64,000 bases of DNA from Kitasatospora mediocidica KCTC 9733 (lineage in GTDB: Bacteria > Actinomycetota > Actinomycetes > Streptomycetales > Streptomycetaceae), in NCBI RefSeq assembly GCF_000744225.1, contig NZ_JQLN01000005.1:1-64000 (forward strand). The letters run 5' to 3'. How positions within the stretch are numbered: position 1 is the first letter of the stretch; each line of letters opens with the position of its first letter. Of this stretch, positions 17,188 to 25,818 are shown piece by piece. The position numbers were made by a program, and so were the translations under genes. The notes under the pieces were generated by a model, which was given only the letters and a program-made list of their open reading frames with translations, did no database searches and was not told the DNA's origin.

Positions 17188-17835
17188 TCAGCCCTCGAAG
17201 GGGAGCACGTCCGGGGAGAGGGCGGCCGCGCGGGCGGTGGCGGCGGTGAGCCGGCGGCGGTGATGACGGCGGCAGAGCACCTCGTAGCCGACCTCGTCCT
17301 CGCTGACCGCGACGTCGCCGACCACCACCTGCGGCCCCTCGACCACCATCACCCCGCCGACCGTGCGGGCGTTGTGGGTGGCCCGGGCGCCGCACCAGCA
17401 GAGCGCCTCGACCTGGAGGATCTCCACCCGGTCGGCGAGCTCGACGAGCCGCTGCGAACCGGGGAAGAGCCGGGTGCGGAAGTCGGTGGTGATCCCGAAC
17501 GTGAAGACGTCGATGCCCAGTTCGTCGACCACCCGGGCGAGCTGGTCGACCTGGGCCGCGGTGTAGAAGTTCGCCTCGTCGCAGATCAGGTAGTCCACCC
17601 GGCCGCCCGCCGAGAGCAGTTGCACGACGTAGAGGTGGAAGTCGAAGCCCTCGGTCACCTCGACCGCCTCGGCCCGCAGGCCGAGCCGGCTGGAGATGGT
17701 GGAGGCGCCGGCGCGGTCGTGGCGGGCGAAGATGATGCCCTGTCGGCCGCGCGCGGCGTGGTTGTGGTTCATCTGCAGCGCCAGCGTCGACTTGCCGCAG
17801 TCCATCGTGCCGGAGAAGAACACCAGGTCAGCCAT
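17188..17835 (-). CDS. tdk: Thymidine kinase
   Basis: Phosphorylates thymidine with ATP in nucleoside salvage (type II, TK1-like). P-loop GTMDCGKST is at 9-17, DEANF (Walker B) near 96, and the lasso region follows. Zinc is bound by CWCG near 144 and CRRHH near 184. 215 residues. It is the last gene of a minus-strand run DUF5998 - phosphodiesterase - tdk with gaps of 16 and 33 bp, which points to one operon. Confidence 0.95.
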   Translation of the reverse strand: MADLVFFSGTMDCGKSTLALQMNHNHAARGRQGIIFARHDRAGASTISSRLGLRAEAVEVTEGFDFHLYVVQLLSAGGRVDYLICDEANFYTAAQVDQLARVVDELGIDVFTFGITTDFRTRLFPGSQRLVELADRVEILQVEALCWCGARATHNARTVGGVMVVEGPQVVVGDVAVSEDEVGYEVLCRRHHRRRLTAATARAAALSPDVLPFEG

Positions 17836-17868
17836 GGGTGGAGCGTGGGCCTTTCGGGATGGGGGTGA

Positions 17869-19056
17869 TCAGCCGCGGACTTCGAGCAAGGGCACGAACT
17901 GCTCGACCGGGGTCATCGACCCGTGCAGCCCGGTCATCGCGGACTCCCCCGGCTCGCTGCGTGAAGCGATCACCGCGACGTCGTCACGGGCCGCCGCGAC
18001 CACGTCGCCGATCCGGTGGTAGACCCGGTCGTCGACGGACGGGCCGAACCAGCCGGCCGCTATCGCCTCGTCCCGGCCGGCGACCCACATGCGGTCCCCG
18101 AGCACCTCGCTCCAGACCATCCGCACGTCGGCGGCCGCGCCCGGGACGGCGTAGACGTGCCGGGCGCGGGCCTCGCCGCCGAGCAGGGCGACGCCGGCGC
18201 TCAGCTCCCAGTCGTCGTCGAAGTCGATCCGGTCCTCCGGCGCGATGTCGATCATGCCGTGGTCGGCGGTGACGTACAGCGCCGAGCGCGGCGGCAGTTG
18301 CTCGGCGAGCCGCTGGGCGAGCCGGTCGACGGTGTTGAGCATCATCCGCCACTCGTCGGAGTCGACGCCGTAGCGGTGGCCCATCCCGTCCAGCTCGCTG
18401 ACGTACGTGTAGACCAGCGTGCGGTCGGCGGCGGCCAGTTGGCGGGCTGCCAGGTCCATCCGCTCCTCGCCGGTGGTGCGGCCGAGGAAGTGGCCGCCGG
18501 AGAGCGCGACCTGGGTGAGCGGGGTCTGCGCGAAGAGCGGGGAGGAGACCTGACTGGCCGTCACCCCGGCCGCGTGCACCCGCTCGAAGACCGTCGGGTA
18601 CGGCTGCCACTCGCGCGGCTCCACCGGCGGCTGCCAACGCAGCTGGTTCATCAGCTGGTTGCGCCCCGGGATCGCCACCGTGTAGCCCGCCAGGCCGTGC
18701 AGGCCGGGCGGCAGACCGGTGCCGACCGAGGCCAGCGAGGTCGCGGTGGTGGAGGGGAAGCCCGCGGTGAGCGGCCGGGCGGTGCGGCCGAGCGAGCTGG
18801 GCAGCAGCGAGGTCAGGAAGGGCGCGTACTCGGGGTGGCGCTTGATCAGCTCCCAGCCCATGCCGTCGACCAGGAAGACGCAGACCCGGTCGGCGGGTTC
18901 GATCGGCAGCGTGCTGGTGAAACCGGGGACGCCGAGGCCGGCCGCCACCGAGGGCAGCAGGTCGCAGAGCGAGCCGGTGCCGTAGCGGGGGACGGGCGCG
19001 TCGGCGGGGACGAGAAGCTCGAAGGCGTCGTGGTCCGAGGGAGGGGTGTAGGACAT
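17869..19056 (-). CDS. Nucleotide pyrophosphatase/phosphodiesterase-type alkaline phosphatase superfamily protein
   Basis: Two-metal phosphodiesterase or phosphatase of the alkaline-phosphatase fold. VCVFLVDGMGWEL supplies the first metal Asp. TAGFPSTTATSLASVGTG holds the Thr nucleophile typical of type I phosphodiesterases. DGMGHRYG and YVTADHGMIDI supply the other metal ligands. 395 residues from ATG 19056; longer readings are low-complexity. No signal peptide, so cytoplasmic. Physiological substrate unknown. Lies between DUF5998 and tdk. Confidence 0.85.
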   Translation of the reverse strand: MSYTPPSDHDAFELLVPADAPVPRYGTGSLCDLLPSVAAGLGVPGFTSTLPIEPADRVCVFLVDGMGWELIKRHPEYAPFLTSLLPSSLGRTARPLTAGFPSTTATSLASVGTGLPPGLHGLAGYTVAIPGRNQLMNQLRWQPPVEPREWQPYPTVFERVHAAGVTASQVSSPLFAQTPLTQVALSGGHFLGRTTGEERMDLAARQLAAADRTLVYTYVSELDGMGHRYGVDSDEWRMMLNTVDRLAQRLAEQLPPRSALYVTADHGMIDIAPEDRIDFDDDWELSAGVALLGGEARARHVYAVPGAAADVRMVWSEVLGDRMWVAGRDEAIAAGWFGPSVDDRVYHRIGDVVAAARDDVAVIASRSEPGESAMTGLHGSMTPVEQFVPLLEVRG

Positions 19057-19072
19057 CGTGGGGTGCCGGGCC

Positions 19073-19663
19073 TCAGGAGCGGGTGCTGATGGTGGCCTCG
19101 GACAGCGCCCGGGCGAAGACCAGGGCCTGGGCGACAGTCTCCGGTCCGTCGCCCGCCTCGCTGACCCGCAGGGACAGGTCGTCGGCGGTGGCCGAACCGG
19201 TGTAGCCGTGGTCGGCCTCACAGTTCGGGTCCGAGCAGCCGGCCGGCTCCAGGTCGATCCGCTGGACCGCTCCCCAGCCGATGGTGAGCACCACCTCGCG
19301 CGGCAGCGTGCCCGGGGTGTACGTCTCCGGGTTGGCGACCATGCGGCTGAGCACGACCGAACCGATCCGGTCCAGGCGCACGCACTCGGTGGAGGTCGTG
19401 GCGTAGGGCACCGGGCTGGTCGCGTCGGCGGCCTGCTCGTCGGTGTGGCTGACCACGAACCTGGTGGCGGTCAGCACCAGCACGGTGACATGCCGACGCA
19501 CCTCGTTGGCGTCGAAGGTGGTCTCCTGGTGGACCAGGTAGGAGCTGATCGGCTCGGGGCCCACCGCGGACTCCACGGCCTCGGACACCAACGCGGGGTA
19601 GTAGCCGCTGCGCTCGATCGCCGAGCGCAGGTCCTGCGTGGTGGTGGTACCGGTCTTCGCCAT
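19073..19663 (-). CDS. DUF5998 family protein
   Basis: Conserved actinobacterial protein of 196 residues with no known role. It opens MAKTGTTTTQDLRSAIERSGYYPALV. The middle is a beta-rich domain (VTVLVLTATRFVVSHTDE), and CSDPNCEADHGYTG may bind a metal. AGGATGGAG precedes ATG 19663. First gene of the operon with the phosphodiesterase and tdk. Confidence 0.85.
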   Translation of the reverse strand: MAKTGTTTTQDLRSAIERSGYYPALVSEAVESAVGPEPISSYLVHQETTFDANEVRRHVTVLVLTATRFVVSHTDEQAADATSPVPYATTSTECVRLDRIGSVVLSRMVANPETYTPGTLPREVVLTIGWGAVQRIDLEPAGCSDPNCEADHGYTGSATADDLSLRVSEAGDGPETVAQALVFARALSEATISTRS

Positions 19664-19769
19664 AACTCCATCCTGGCATGTCCCGCCGACGGAGCGGGCT
19701 GGACTGCGCCGTACGTCTCGGGCGGCCGGCTGCACCGGACGTGGCCCGAGCGGGCGCAACCCAGGAAGG

Positions 19770-22562
19770 CTACAGGGTGCTCATGCTGCGCGGGCCCAGA
19801 TCACTGCGGACCGGCAGCGGGGCGATCCGCACCCGGGCCCCCAGGACGGTCAGGCCGTGCGGGGCCACCACCACCGGCTCCAGGTCCACCGAGGCCACTT
19901 CGGGCAGGTCGTCGACCAGCCGGGAGACCCGCAGCAGCAGCTCCTCCAACGCGTCGGTGTCCACCGGATCGGCGCCCCGCCAGCCGAACAGCAGCGGCGC
20001 CGCCCGGACCTCCCGGACCAGGGCGGCGACCTCCAGGTCGGTGGCCGGGACCAGCCGGTGCGCCAGGTCGCCGAGCAGTTCGGCGGGGGCGCCGGCCAGG
20101 CCGAAGGACAGGATCGCGCCGACCGCCGGGTCGACGGTGGCGGCGATCACGGTGTCCACCCCGCGCGGAGCCAGCCGCTGCACCACCAGCTCGGCCTGGG
20201 CCGCGCCGCCGAGCAGCGCGTCCAGCTCGCGGTGCGCGCGGCGCAGGCCCGGCTCGCCGGTCAGGTCGAGCCGGACGCTGCCGAGGTCCGGCCGGTGGCG
20301 CAGGTGGCCGGCGGTGGCCTTGAGCGCGACCGGGTAGCCGAGCTCGGTTGCGGCCAGCACCGCCCGTGCCTCGTCCGGGGCGGGCAATGTGGGCTGGACG
20401 TCGATGCCGTAGCAGGCCAGCAGGGCGGCCGCGTCCCGGTCGGGGAGGGTGGTCCGGCCTCCCACGTGGTGCTGCTCGACCAGGCGGCGGGCGGCGGCCT
20501 CGTCGATCCGGTCCAGCTCGGGCACCCGGGCGGTCTCCTCGGCGGCCTCGGTGGTGCGCCGCCAGGCGCCGTAGCGCACGGCGTGCGCCAGGGCGCTCAC
20601 CGCGCGTTCGGGCGCCGGATAGGTCGGCACGGTGTGCTCGTCGGTGCGCAGCCGGGCGGGCAGGCCGGTGAGGGTCAGATGGGTCAGCAGCAGCGGCTTG
20701 CCACGCCGCTGCGCGGTGCTCGCGGCGGCCAACAGCGCCTCGCCGATCTCCGGGTCGGTGCCGGGCAGCGGCTGGTCGCCCGGGACGGCTCCGGAGATCG
20801 GCGGGATCGCCACCGCGATCACCGCGTCCACGCCGGGGTCGCCGAGCGCGGTCTCCAGGGCGATCCGGAAGTTGTCGCCGGTGGCGGCGGTGGTCAGGTC
20901 CACCGGGGTGCGCGGGCGAAGGCCCGCGCTGAGGCAGGCGTCGTAGGTGAGCAGGCCCAGCGAGTCGGAGTTGCCGACCACCGCCACCCGGTCGCCGGAC
21001 GGCAGCGGCTGGTGGGCCAGCAGCTCGCCGGCGTCGAAGAGCTCGGTGATGGTCTCCACCCGCACCACGCCGGCCTGCTGGAAGAGCGCGTCGACGGTGG
21101 CGTCGCGCAGGCCGGAGGCGATGGACGGAATGGCGTGGCCGGGCGGCAGGCTGCCGGTGTGCCGGGCGCCCTTGACCACCACGACCGGCTTGGCGGAGGC
21201 CAGCCGGCGGGCGATCCGGGTGAACTTGCGCGGGTTGCCGAACGACTCCAGGTAGAGCAGCACCACGTCGGTGGCCGGGTCCTCCTCCCAGTACTGGAGC
21301 AGGTCGTTGCCCGAGACGTCGGCGCGGTTGCCGACCGAGGCGAAGGACGAGACGCCCAGGCCCCGGCGGTGCGCGGCCTCCAGCAGGGCGACACCGATCG
21401 CGCCGGACTGGCAGAACAGCCCGAACCGGCCCGCCGCGGGCAGCGCCGGGGCCAGCGAGGCGTTCAGCCGGTGTTCCGGGTCGGTGTTGATCAGGCCGAA
21501 CGCGTTGGGGCCGATCACCCGCATGCCGGCCGCACGGGCCTGGCGGACCAGGGCGCGCTGACGGTCCCGGCCCTCGGGCCCGGTCTCGGCATACCCGGCG
21601 GTCACCACCACCAGGCCCTGCACCCCGTGCGCGCCGCACTCGGCGACCACCGCCGGGACCGCCGCGACGGGCACGGCGATGATCGCCAGGTCGACCGGTC
21701 CGGGGATCTCCATGAGCGAGGCGCACACCGGCACGCCGTCCAGCACGGTGCCGGGCGGAGCCGCGCTGTTCACCGCGTACACCTCGCCCCGGAACCCGCT
21801 GCCGGTCAGGTCGCGCAGCAGCGCCCGGCCGGCCGACCGCTCGGTGCGCGAGACGCCGACCACCGCGACCGAGCGCGGAGTCAGCAGCCGCTGGACGGAC
21901 CGGGCCTCCGCGCGGTGCTCGCGGGCGCGCATGACCGCGAGCGAGGCGGCGGTGGGTTCGAGGTCGAGTTCGAGGTGCAGCACGCCGTCGGCGAAGCTGC
22001 GCTGCTGGACGTAGCCGGCGTCGGTGAAGACCTTGGCCATCTTGCGGTTCTCCGGCAGCACCTCGGCGACGAAGCGCCGGATGCCGCGCTCCTGGGCGAC
22101 CGCGCCGATATGCTCCAGCAGCGCGGAGGCGACCCCGCGGCCCTGGTGGGCGTCCTGGACCAGGAAGGCCACCTCGGCGTCGGTACCGCTCTCGGAGGGA
22201 CGGCCGGCGGCGTCGATCCGGTCGTAGCGGACGGTGGCGATGAAGCGGTCGCGCACCACGACGGCCAGGCCGACCCGGTTGACATAGTCGTGGTGGGTGA
22301 AGCGCCGGACGTCCTTGGCGGAGAGCCGGGGGTAGGGGGCGAAGAAGCGGAAGTACTTCGACTGGTCGGAGACCAGCGCGTAGAACTCCACCAGCCGGTC
22401 GGCGTCGGCCGGGGTGATCGGGCGGATCCGCGCGGTGCCGCCGTCCCGCAGCAGGACGTCGGCCTCCCAGTGCCGGGGGTAGCTGTGCGCGTCGCCCGGC
22501 GCGGCGCCGCGCGGTATCGCGTTGCCCGGTGCGGCGGCGGCCGAGGTCTGGGGGTCGTCCAC
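19770..22562 (-). CDS. Pat-type protein lysine acetyltransferase (GNAT plus acyl-CoA synthetase-like)
   Basis: Large 930-residue protein. An N-terminal GNAT domain (about 35-195, motif A VQDAHQGRGVASALLEHIG) precedes an ADP-forming acyl-CoA synthetase-like region: CoA-binding (from SVAVVGVSRTERSAGRALL, about 210), ligase CoA domains (VIGPNAFGLIN, FCQSGAIG), and a C-terminal ATP-grasp part (about 700-930). Enzymes of this layout acetylate and switch off acetyl-CoA synthetase and other proteins. GTG 22562 has TAGCCT 7 bases upstream and no ribosome binding site, so the mRNA is probably leaderless. Divergent from ptsH. Confidence 0.88.
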   Translation of the reverse strand: MDDPQTSAAAAPGNAIPRGAAPGDAHSYPRHWEADVLLRDGGTARIRPITPADADRLVEFYALVSDQSKYFRFFAPYPRLSAKDVRRFTHHDYVNRVGLAVVVRDRFIATVRYDRIDAAGRPSESGTDAEVAFLVQDAHQGRGVASALLEHIGAVAQERGIRRFVAEVLPENRKMAKVFTDAGYVQQRSFADGVLHLELDLEPTAASLAVMRAREHRAEARSVQRLLTPRSVAVVGVSRTERSAGRALLRDLTGSGFRGEVYAVNSAAPPGTVLDGVPVCASLMEIPGPVDLAIIAVPVAAVPAVVAECGAHGVQGLVVVTAGYAETGPEGRDRQRALVRQARAAGMRVIGPNAFGLINTDPEHRLNASLAPALPAAGRFGLFCQSGAIGVALLEAAHRRGLGVSSFASVGNRADVSGNDLLQYWEEDPATDVVLLYLESFGNPRKFTRIARRLASAKPVVVVKGARHTGSLPPGHAIPSIASGLRDATVDALFQQAGVVRVETITELFDAGELLAHQPLPSGDRVAVVGNSDSLGLLTYDACLSAGLRPRTPVDLTTAATGDNFRIALETALGDPGVDAVIAVAIPPISGAVPGDQPLPGTDPEIGEALLAAASTAQRRGKPLLLTHLTLTGLPARLRTDEHTVPTYPAPERAVSALAHAVRYGAWRRTTEAAEETARVPELDRIDEAAARRLVEQHHVGGRTTLPDRDAAALLACYGIDVQPTLPAPDEARAVLAATELGYPVALKATAGHLRHRPDLGSVRLDLTGEPGLRRAHRELDALLGGAAQAELVVQRLAPRGVDTVIAATVDPAVGAILSFGLAGAPAELLGDLAHRLVPATDLEVAALVREVRAAPLLFGWRGADPVDTDALEELLLRVSRLVDDLPEVASVDLEPVVVAPHGLTVLGARVRIAPLPVRSDLGPRSMSTL

Positions 22563-22632
22563 AACCGCCAGGCTATCGGGCGGCGGGCCGGTCGGCGCCC
22601 GGCCGGGCCAGGTTCCTCCGCACCCGTGCCAG

Positions 22633-22648
22633 AATGGTCTAGACAACA
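22633..22648 (+). promoter_or_regulatory. DasR-type site (dre) upstream of ptsH
   Basis: AATGGTCTAGACAACA matches the dre consensus ACTGGTCTAGACCAGT at 12 of 16 positions, including the whole core TGGTCTAGAC. It ends 34 bp before the ptsH ATG. DasR is the GntR-family repressor that senses N-acetylglucosamine metabolites and controls PTS genes in Streptomyces. Confidence 0.7.
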
Positions 22649-22682
22649 CAGCTCCAGCAGCTCCACCTGAAAGGCACGTCTC

Positions 22683-22961
22683 ATGGCTGAGCGCCGCGTC
22701 ACCATCGGTTGGCCCGAGGGCCTGCACGCCCGTCCCGCCTCGGTCTTCGTCCGCGCGGTCGGTGCCGTCGGCGTGCCCGTCACCATCGCCAAGGCCGGCG
22801 GCACCCCCGTCAACGCCGCCTCCATGCTCGGCCTGCTGGCGCTCGGCGCCCAGGGCGGCGAGGAGGTCGTGCTCACCGCCGACGCCGAGGGCGCCGAGGC
22901 CGCGCTGGACCGCCTGGCCGCGATGGTGCAGAACGGCCTGGACGCGCTGCCGGAGGCCTGA
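22683..22961 (+). CDS. ptsH: HPr phosphocarrier protein of the sugar phosphotransferase system
   Basis: Carries phosphate from Enzyme I to sugar-specific EIIA proteins. 92 residues, the size of streptomycete HPr. Active-site H15 lies in EGLHARPAS. The Ser47 region is NAASMLGLLALG, which differs from the regulatory-serine motif of Bacillus HPr, consistent with no HPr-kinase control. The gene stands alone with a dre site upstream and a very strong terminator downstream. Confidence 0.97.
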   Translation: MAERRVTIGWPEGLHARPASVFVRAVGAVGVPVTIAKAGGTPVNAASMLGLLALGAQGGEEVVLTADAEGAEAALDRLAAMVQNGLDALPEA

Positions 22962-22968
22962 GCCCGCC

Positions 22969-23008
22969 CCGAAGGGGTGGCACCGCGACTGCGGTGCCAC
23001 CCCTTCGG
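22969..23008 (+). terminator. Terminator of ptsH
   Basis: Perfect 18-bp stem (22969-22986 with 22991-23008) and a 4-base loop, 7 bp after the stop. Confidence 0.9.
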
Positions 23009-23030
23009 CATGTCCTGCCACAATCGCCGG

Positions 23031-23786
23031 GTGCGCGAACTCCACACCGTCCCCGACCTGGACGAGGCCGCCGAGAACGACGGCCTCCTGCTCTGGGCCG
23101 CCCAGGGCCTCGCCCCCGGCGTGCGGGCCTGGGCCCAGCAGGACGCGGTCGCGGTGGCCTCCCCCGGGCTCTCCGGGCGCGACCGGCTGGCCGTTCGCGG
23201 ACCCGCCGGGCCTGCCGCCCGACTGGTCCGACACGCGCTGGCGGAGTTCGGCCCCAGCCTGCGCCCGGTCGGCGACAGCGCGCTGATCGACGACCTGGTC
23301 ACGGCGGTCCCCGGCCTGCGCCGGGCCAGCCCGTTCCGCTGGATGGAACTGCGCGCCGCCGGGCCGGCCGACCCGGACGCCTCTGGCGTCCCGCCGCTCG
23401 CCCGACTGCTCTCCACAACCGAACTTCCCGAGGCCGCCGCCCTCCTCGACGAGGTCTTCCCCGGCTCCTACGCCCACCCGCTGCTGCCCGGCAGCCGCTC
23501 CTGGGCCGGAGTCCGTGACGAGACCGGCCGGCTCACCGCGCTCGCCGCCGACGCCTGGAGCGCCCCCGAGGTCGGCTTCCTGGCCGGCGTCGCCGCCCAC
23601 CCCGTCCACGGGCGCGGCCGCGGACACGCCGCGGCCGCCTGCCGACTGCTGCTCGACACCATGCTGCGGCGCTGCGGACGCGCCGCGCTCATGGTGGACG
23701 AGGACAACCCGGCCGCGATCCGCCTCTACGAACGGCTCGGTATGCATCGGCGCGATCTCCATGCCGCTTTCCTCGACCCCGCATGA
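23031..23786 (+). CDS. GNAT-family N-acetyltransferase
   Basis: 251 residues. The N-terminal half is an unassigned alpha/beta domain (about 1-115). The C-terminal half is a GNAT domain with VGFLAGVAAHPVHGRGRGHA as motif A (R/Q-x-x-G-R/x-G) and DEDNPAAIRLYERLGMHR as the motif B end. Substrate unknown. GTG 23031 has no ribosome binding site but CACAAT stands exactly 6 bases upstream, the pattern of leaderless streptomycete mRNAs. Terminator and promoter of neighbouring genes are thus nearly contiguous. Confidence 0.85.
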   Translation: MRELHTVPDLDEAAENDGLLLWAAQGLAPGVRAWAQQDAVAVASPGLSGRDRLAVRGPAGPAARLVRHALAEFGPSLRPVGDSALIDDLVTAVPGLRRASPFRWMELRAAGPADPDASGVPPLARLLSTTELPEAAALLDEVFPGSYAHPLLPGSRSWAGVRDETGRLTALAADAWSAPEVGFLAGVAAHPVHGRGRGHAAAACRLLLDTMLRRCGRAALMVDEDNPAAIRLYERLGMHRRDLHAAFLDPA

Positions 23787-23855
23787 CGGTGAATCAGTGA
23801 AACCCGGACGCCGCAATCCGCTGCGTCCCGGCCGGCCGGCTGGGACGCTTCAACG

Positions 23856-24560
23856 ATGGACCGTCACCTGACCTCCCACCGCGCCCACGCCCACCACCCC
23901 ATCGCCGCCCCGCTGAGCGACGCGACGGTGGCCGAGCTACTGGCCCGCGCCCTCCCCCGTGGGAACGAGCGCCTGTTGGACCTCGGCTGCGGCGAGGCCG
24001 TCTGGCTGCTGCGCGCACTGGCCGGCCGCCCCGGCGTCACCGGCGACGGCGTCGGCCCAGAGGCGTCCGGCCTGACCAGGGCCCAGCAGACGGCCGAGCA
24101 GCTCGGGGTGGCCCGGCGGCTGGGCCTGCACCACAGCGCGCCGGCGGACTTCATCGCCCCGCACCCGTACGACCTGGTGCTCGGCATCGGTGTCGCGCCG
24201 GCCTTCGGCGGACTGCTGCCCGCCCTCGCGGCCGCCCGCGCCCTCCTGGCCCCGGGCGGCGCCGTGCTGATCGGCGAGGGCTACGACGGGAGTACCCCGC
24301 ACGGCCTGGCCACCCTCGTCGAGCAGATCACCGCCGACGGCTGGGTCCCGGTCCACGGGCACACCAGCACCCGGCAGGAACTGGACGACTACGAGTGGTC
24401 CAGGGCCGGCTCACTCGCCGCCTGGGCCCTCGACCACCCCGACGACCCGGACGCCGCCCCGGCGCTGGAGGCCGCCACCGCCCACCGCAACCACTGGCTG
24501 CGCGAGCGGCGCGGCACCGACGGCTTCGCCGTCCTGCTCCTGCGGCCCACCCCGGCCTGA
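23856..24560 (+). CDS. Class I SAM-dependent methyltransferase
   Basis: 234 residues with a Rossmann-fold core: motif I LLDLGCGEAVWLLRA (about 40-54), an acidic strand 2 end, motif for strand 4 YDLVLGIGVAPAFGG, and ALLAPGGAVLIGEGY for strand 5. It resembles small-molecule methyltransferases; substrate unknown. It converges on the RIO kinase gene with only 4 bp between stops. Confidence 0.82.
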   Translation: MDRHLTSHRAHAHHPIAAPLSDATVAELLARALPRGNERLLDLGCGEAVWLLRALAGRPGVTGDGVGPEASGLTRAQQTAEQLGVARRLGLHHSAPADFIAPHPYDLVLGIGVAPAFGGLLPALAAARALLAPGGAVLIGEGYDGSTPHGLATLVEQITADGWVPVHGHTSTRQELDDYEWSRAGSLAAWALDHPDDPDAAPALEAATAHRNHWLRERRGTDGFAVLLLRPTPA

Positions 24561-24564
24561 GCGC

Positions 24565-25536
24565 TCAGTCGAGACGGGCGTCGAAGGCGAGCTCCCGGGT
24601 CAACTCCTCGACGCGCCGCGCCGCAAGCCCCTGGGAGACGAACCAGGCCCCGACGTTGCGCACATCGCGCTCCAGGAAGGACCGCCCGCGCGGGTTGGCG
24701 ATGACGTCGACGATCTGCGGGACGTCGATGATCACCAACCGGCCCTCGTGGACCAGGATGTTGTACGCGGACAGGTCCCCGTGCGCGTAGCCGTCCCGGG
24801 CGAGCAGCGACAGGCTGCGGCCCAGCTGCTCCCACAGGTCGTCCAACTCCGCGCCCTGCGGCCGGGTCTGGGCCAGCCTCGGGGCGGCCGCGCCGGACCG
24901 GTCGCCGATGAACTCCATCAGGATCTCGGTGCCGACGATCTGGACCGGGTACGGCACGGCCGCGCCCGCCAGCCAGAGCCGGGACAGCGCCGCGAACTCG
25001 GCGGCGGCCCACTGGCCGGCGATGGCCTCCTTGCCGAAGGCCGTGCGCTTCTCCGTCGCGCGGCTGATCCGCGACTCCTTGTGCGCACGGCCCTCCAGAT
25101 AGCCGGAGTCACGGTGGAACAGCCGGTGCTGGCCGTCGCGGTAACGCTTGGCCGCCATCAAAGTGCTGCGGCCACCGCCCGGCACGCCGCGCTCCAGCAG
25201 GAAGACATCGGCCTCCTTGCCGGTCTTCACGATGCCCAACTCGGTGTCGACGGCGGCGAGATCGGTCACCACCCAGTCGGGGCGCGGCTCGGGCCCCTTC
25301 TCGGTCGGCGTCGAGACGTCCCAGGTGGACCAGCGGTCCCCCTGGGGAGGCCCGTCGGGGGCGCCGTCGCCGTCAGCGGGTACGTCCTCGGACGCCTCCG
25401 GCCAGAAGCGCGCGGTGTAGTCGGCGAACGCCTCGTCGAAGGCGGCGTCGTCGTGGTGGGTGGTGCGGTTGCCGCCCTTGCCGCCCTTGGGGCGGATACG
25501 GGCGAAGGACTCACTGTCGGAAAAGCGCTCACGCAC
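24565..25536 (-). CDS. RIO1-type atypical serine kinase
   Basis: 323 residues. The first 80 are acidic and disordered, and the kinase domain spans about 95-320. Visible motifs are the RIO flexible nucleotide loop IVKTGKEADVFLLE (102-115), lysine K130 in LMAAKRYR, catalytic HGDLSAYN (252-259, with S/A where archaeal RIO has S-E/A), and metal-binding IIDVPQ with D271. In eukaryotes and archaea RIO proteins mature the small ribosomal subunit; the bacterial role is unknown. GTG 25536 has CAGGAG 9 bases upstream. rtcB lies immediately upstream on the same strand. Confidence 0.88.
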   Translation of the reverse strand: MRERFSDSESFARIRPKGGKGGNRTTHHDDAAFDEAFADYTARFWPEASEDVPADGDGAPDGPPQGDRWSTWDVSTPTEKGPEPRPDWVVTDLAAVDTELGIVKTGKEADVFLLERGVPGGGRSTLMAAKRYRDGQHRLFHRDSGYLEGRAHKESRISRATEKRTAFGKEAIAGQWAAAEFAALSRLWLAGAAVPYPVQIVGTEILMEFIGDRSGAAAPRLAQTRPQGAELDDLWEQLGRSLSLLARDGYAHGDLSAYNILVHEGRLVIIDVPQIVDVIANPRGRSFLERDVRNVGAWFVSQGLAARRVEELTRELAFDARLD

Positions 25537-25734
25537 TGCGGTGGTCTCCTGCGGAGTGGGCCCACCGGAGGGTGCGTCGGCGAAGGCGACGTCAGCCGGC
25601 GGGCAGATAACGAGAGGAAGCGTCTGGCGCGCAGGGAACAGCGCGCCGCGTCGAGGCGGCAACCACGGAGGCGCACCTCCCCTCTCTCTCGTCACGGCCG
25701 GGCACCGAACGCCCGATTCCGCAGGAACACCACG

Positions 25735-25762
25735 ACCCTATCGACCTCCGCGCAGGGCGCAA
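25735..25762 (-). promoter_or_regulatory. Candidate promoter of the RIO kinase gene
   Basis: Minus-strand TTGCGC (25762-25757) and TAGGGT (25740-25735) are 16 bp apart. The transcript would have an unusually long leader of about 190 bases before GTG 25536, in which I see no recognisable riboswitch. Confidence 0.45.
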
Positions 25763-25818
25763 CCGAATTAACGGCCGGGGTGCGCGGCCCCTCCACTTCC
25801 GCGCACCCTGACCCGACG

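Noticed and set aside
19638-22670. About 1000-codon frame on the plus strand
   Set aside because: Antisense to the Pat-type acetyltransferase. Repetitive Gln/Val/Gly/His composition, no start signal or domain.
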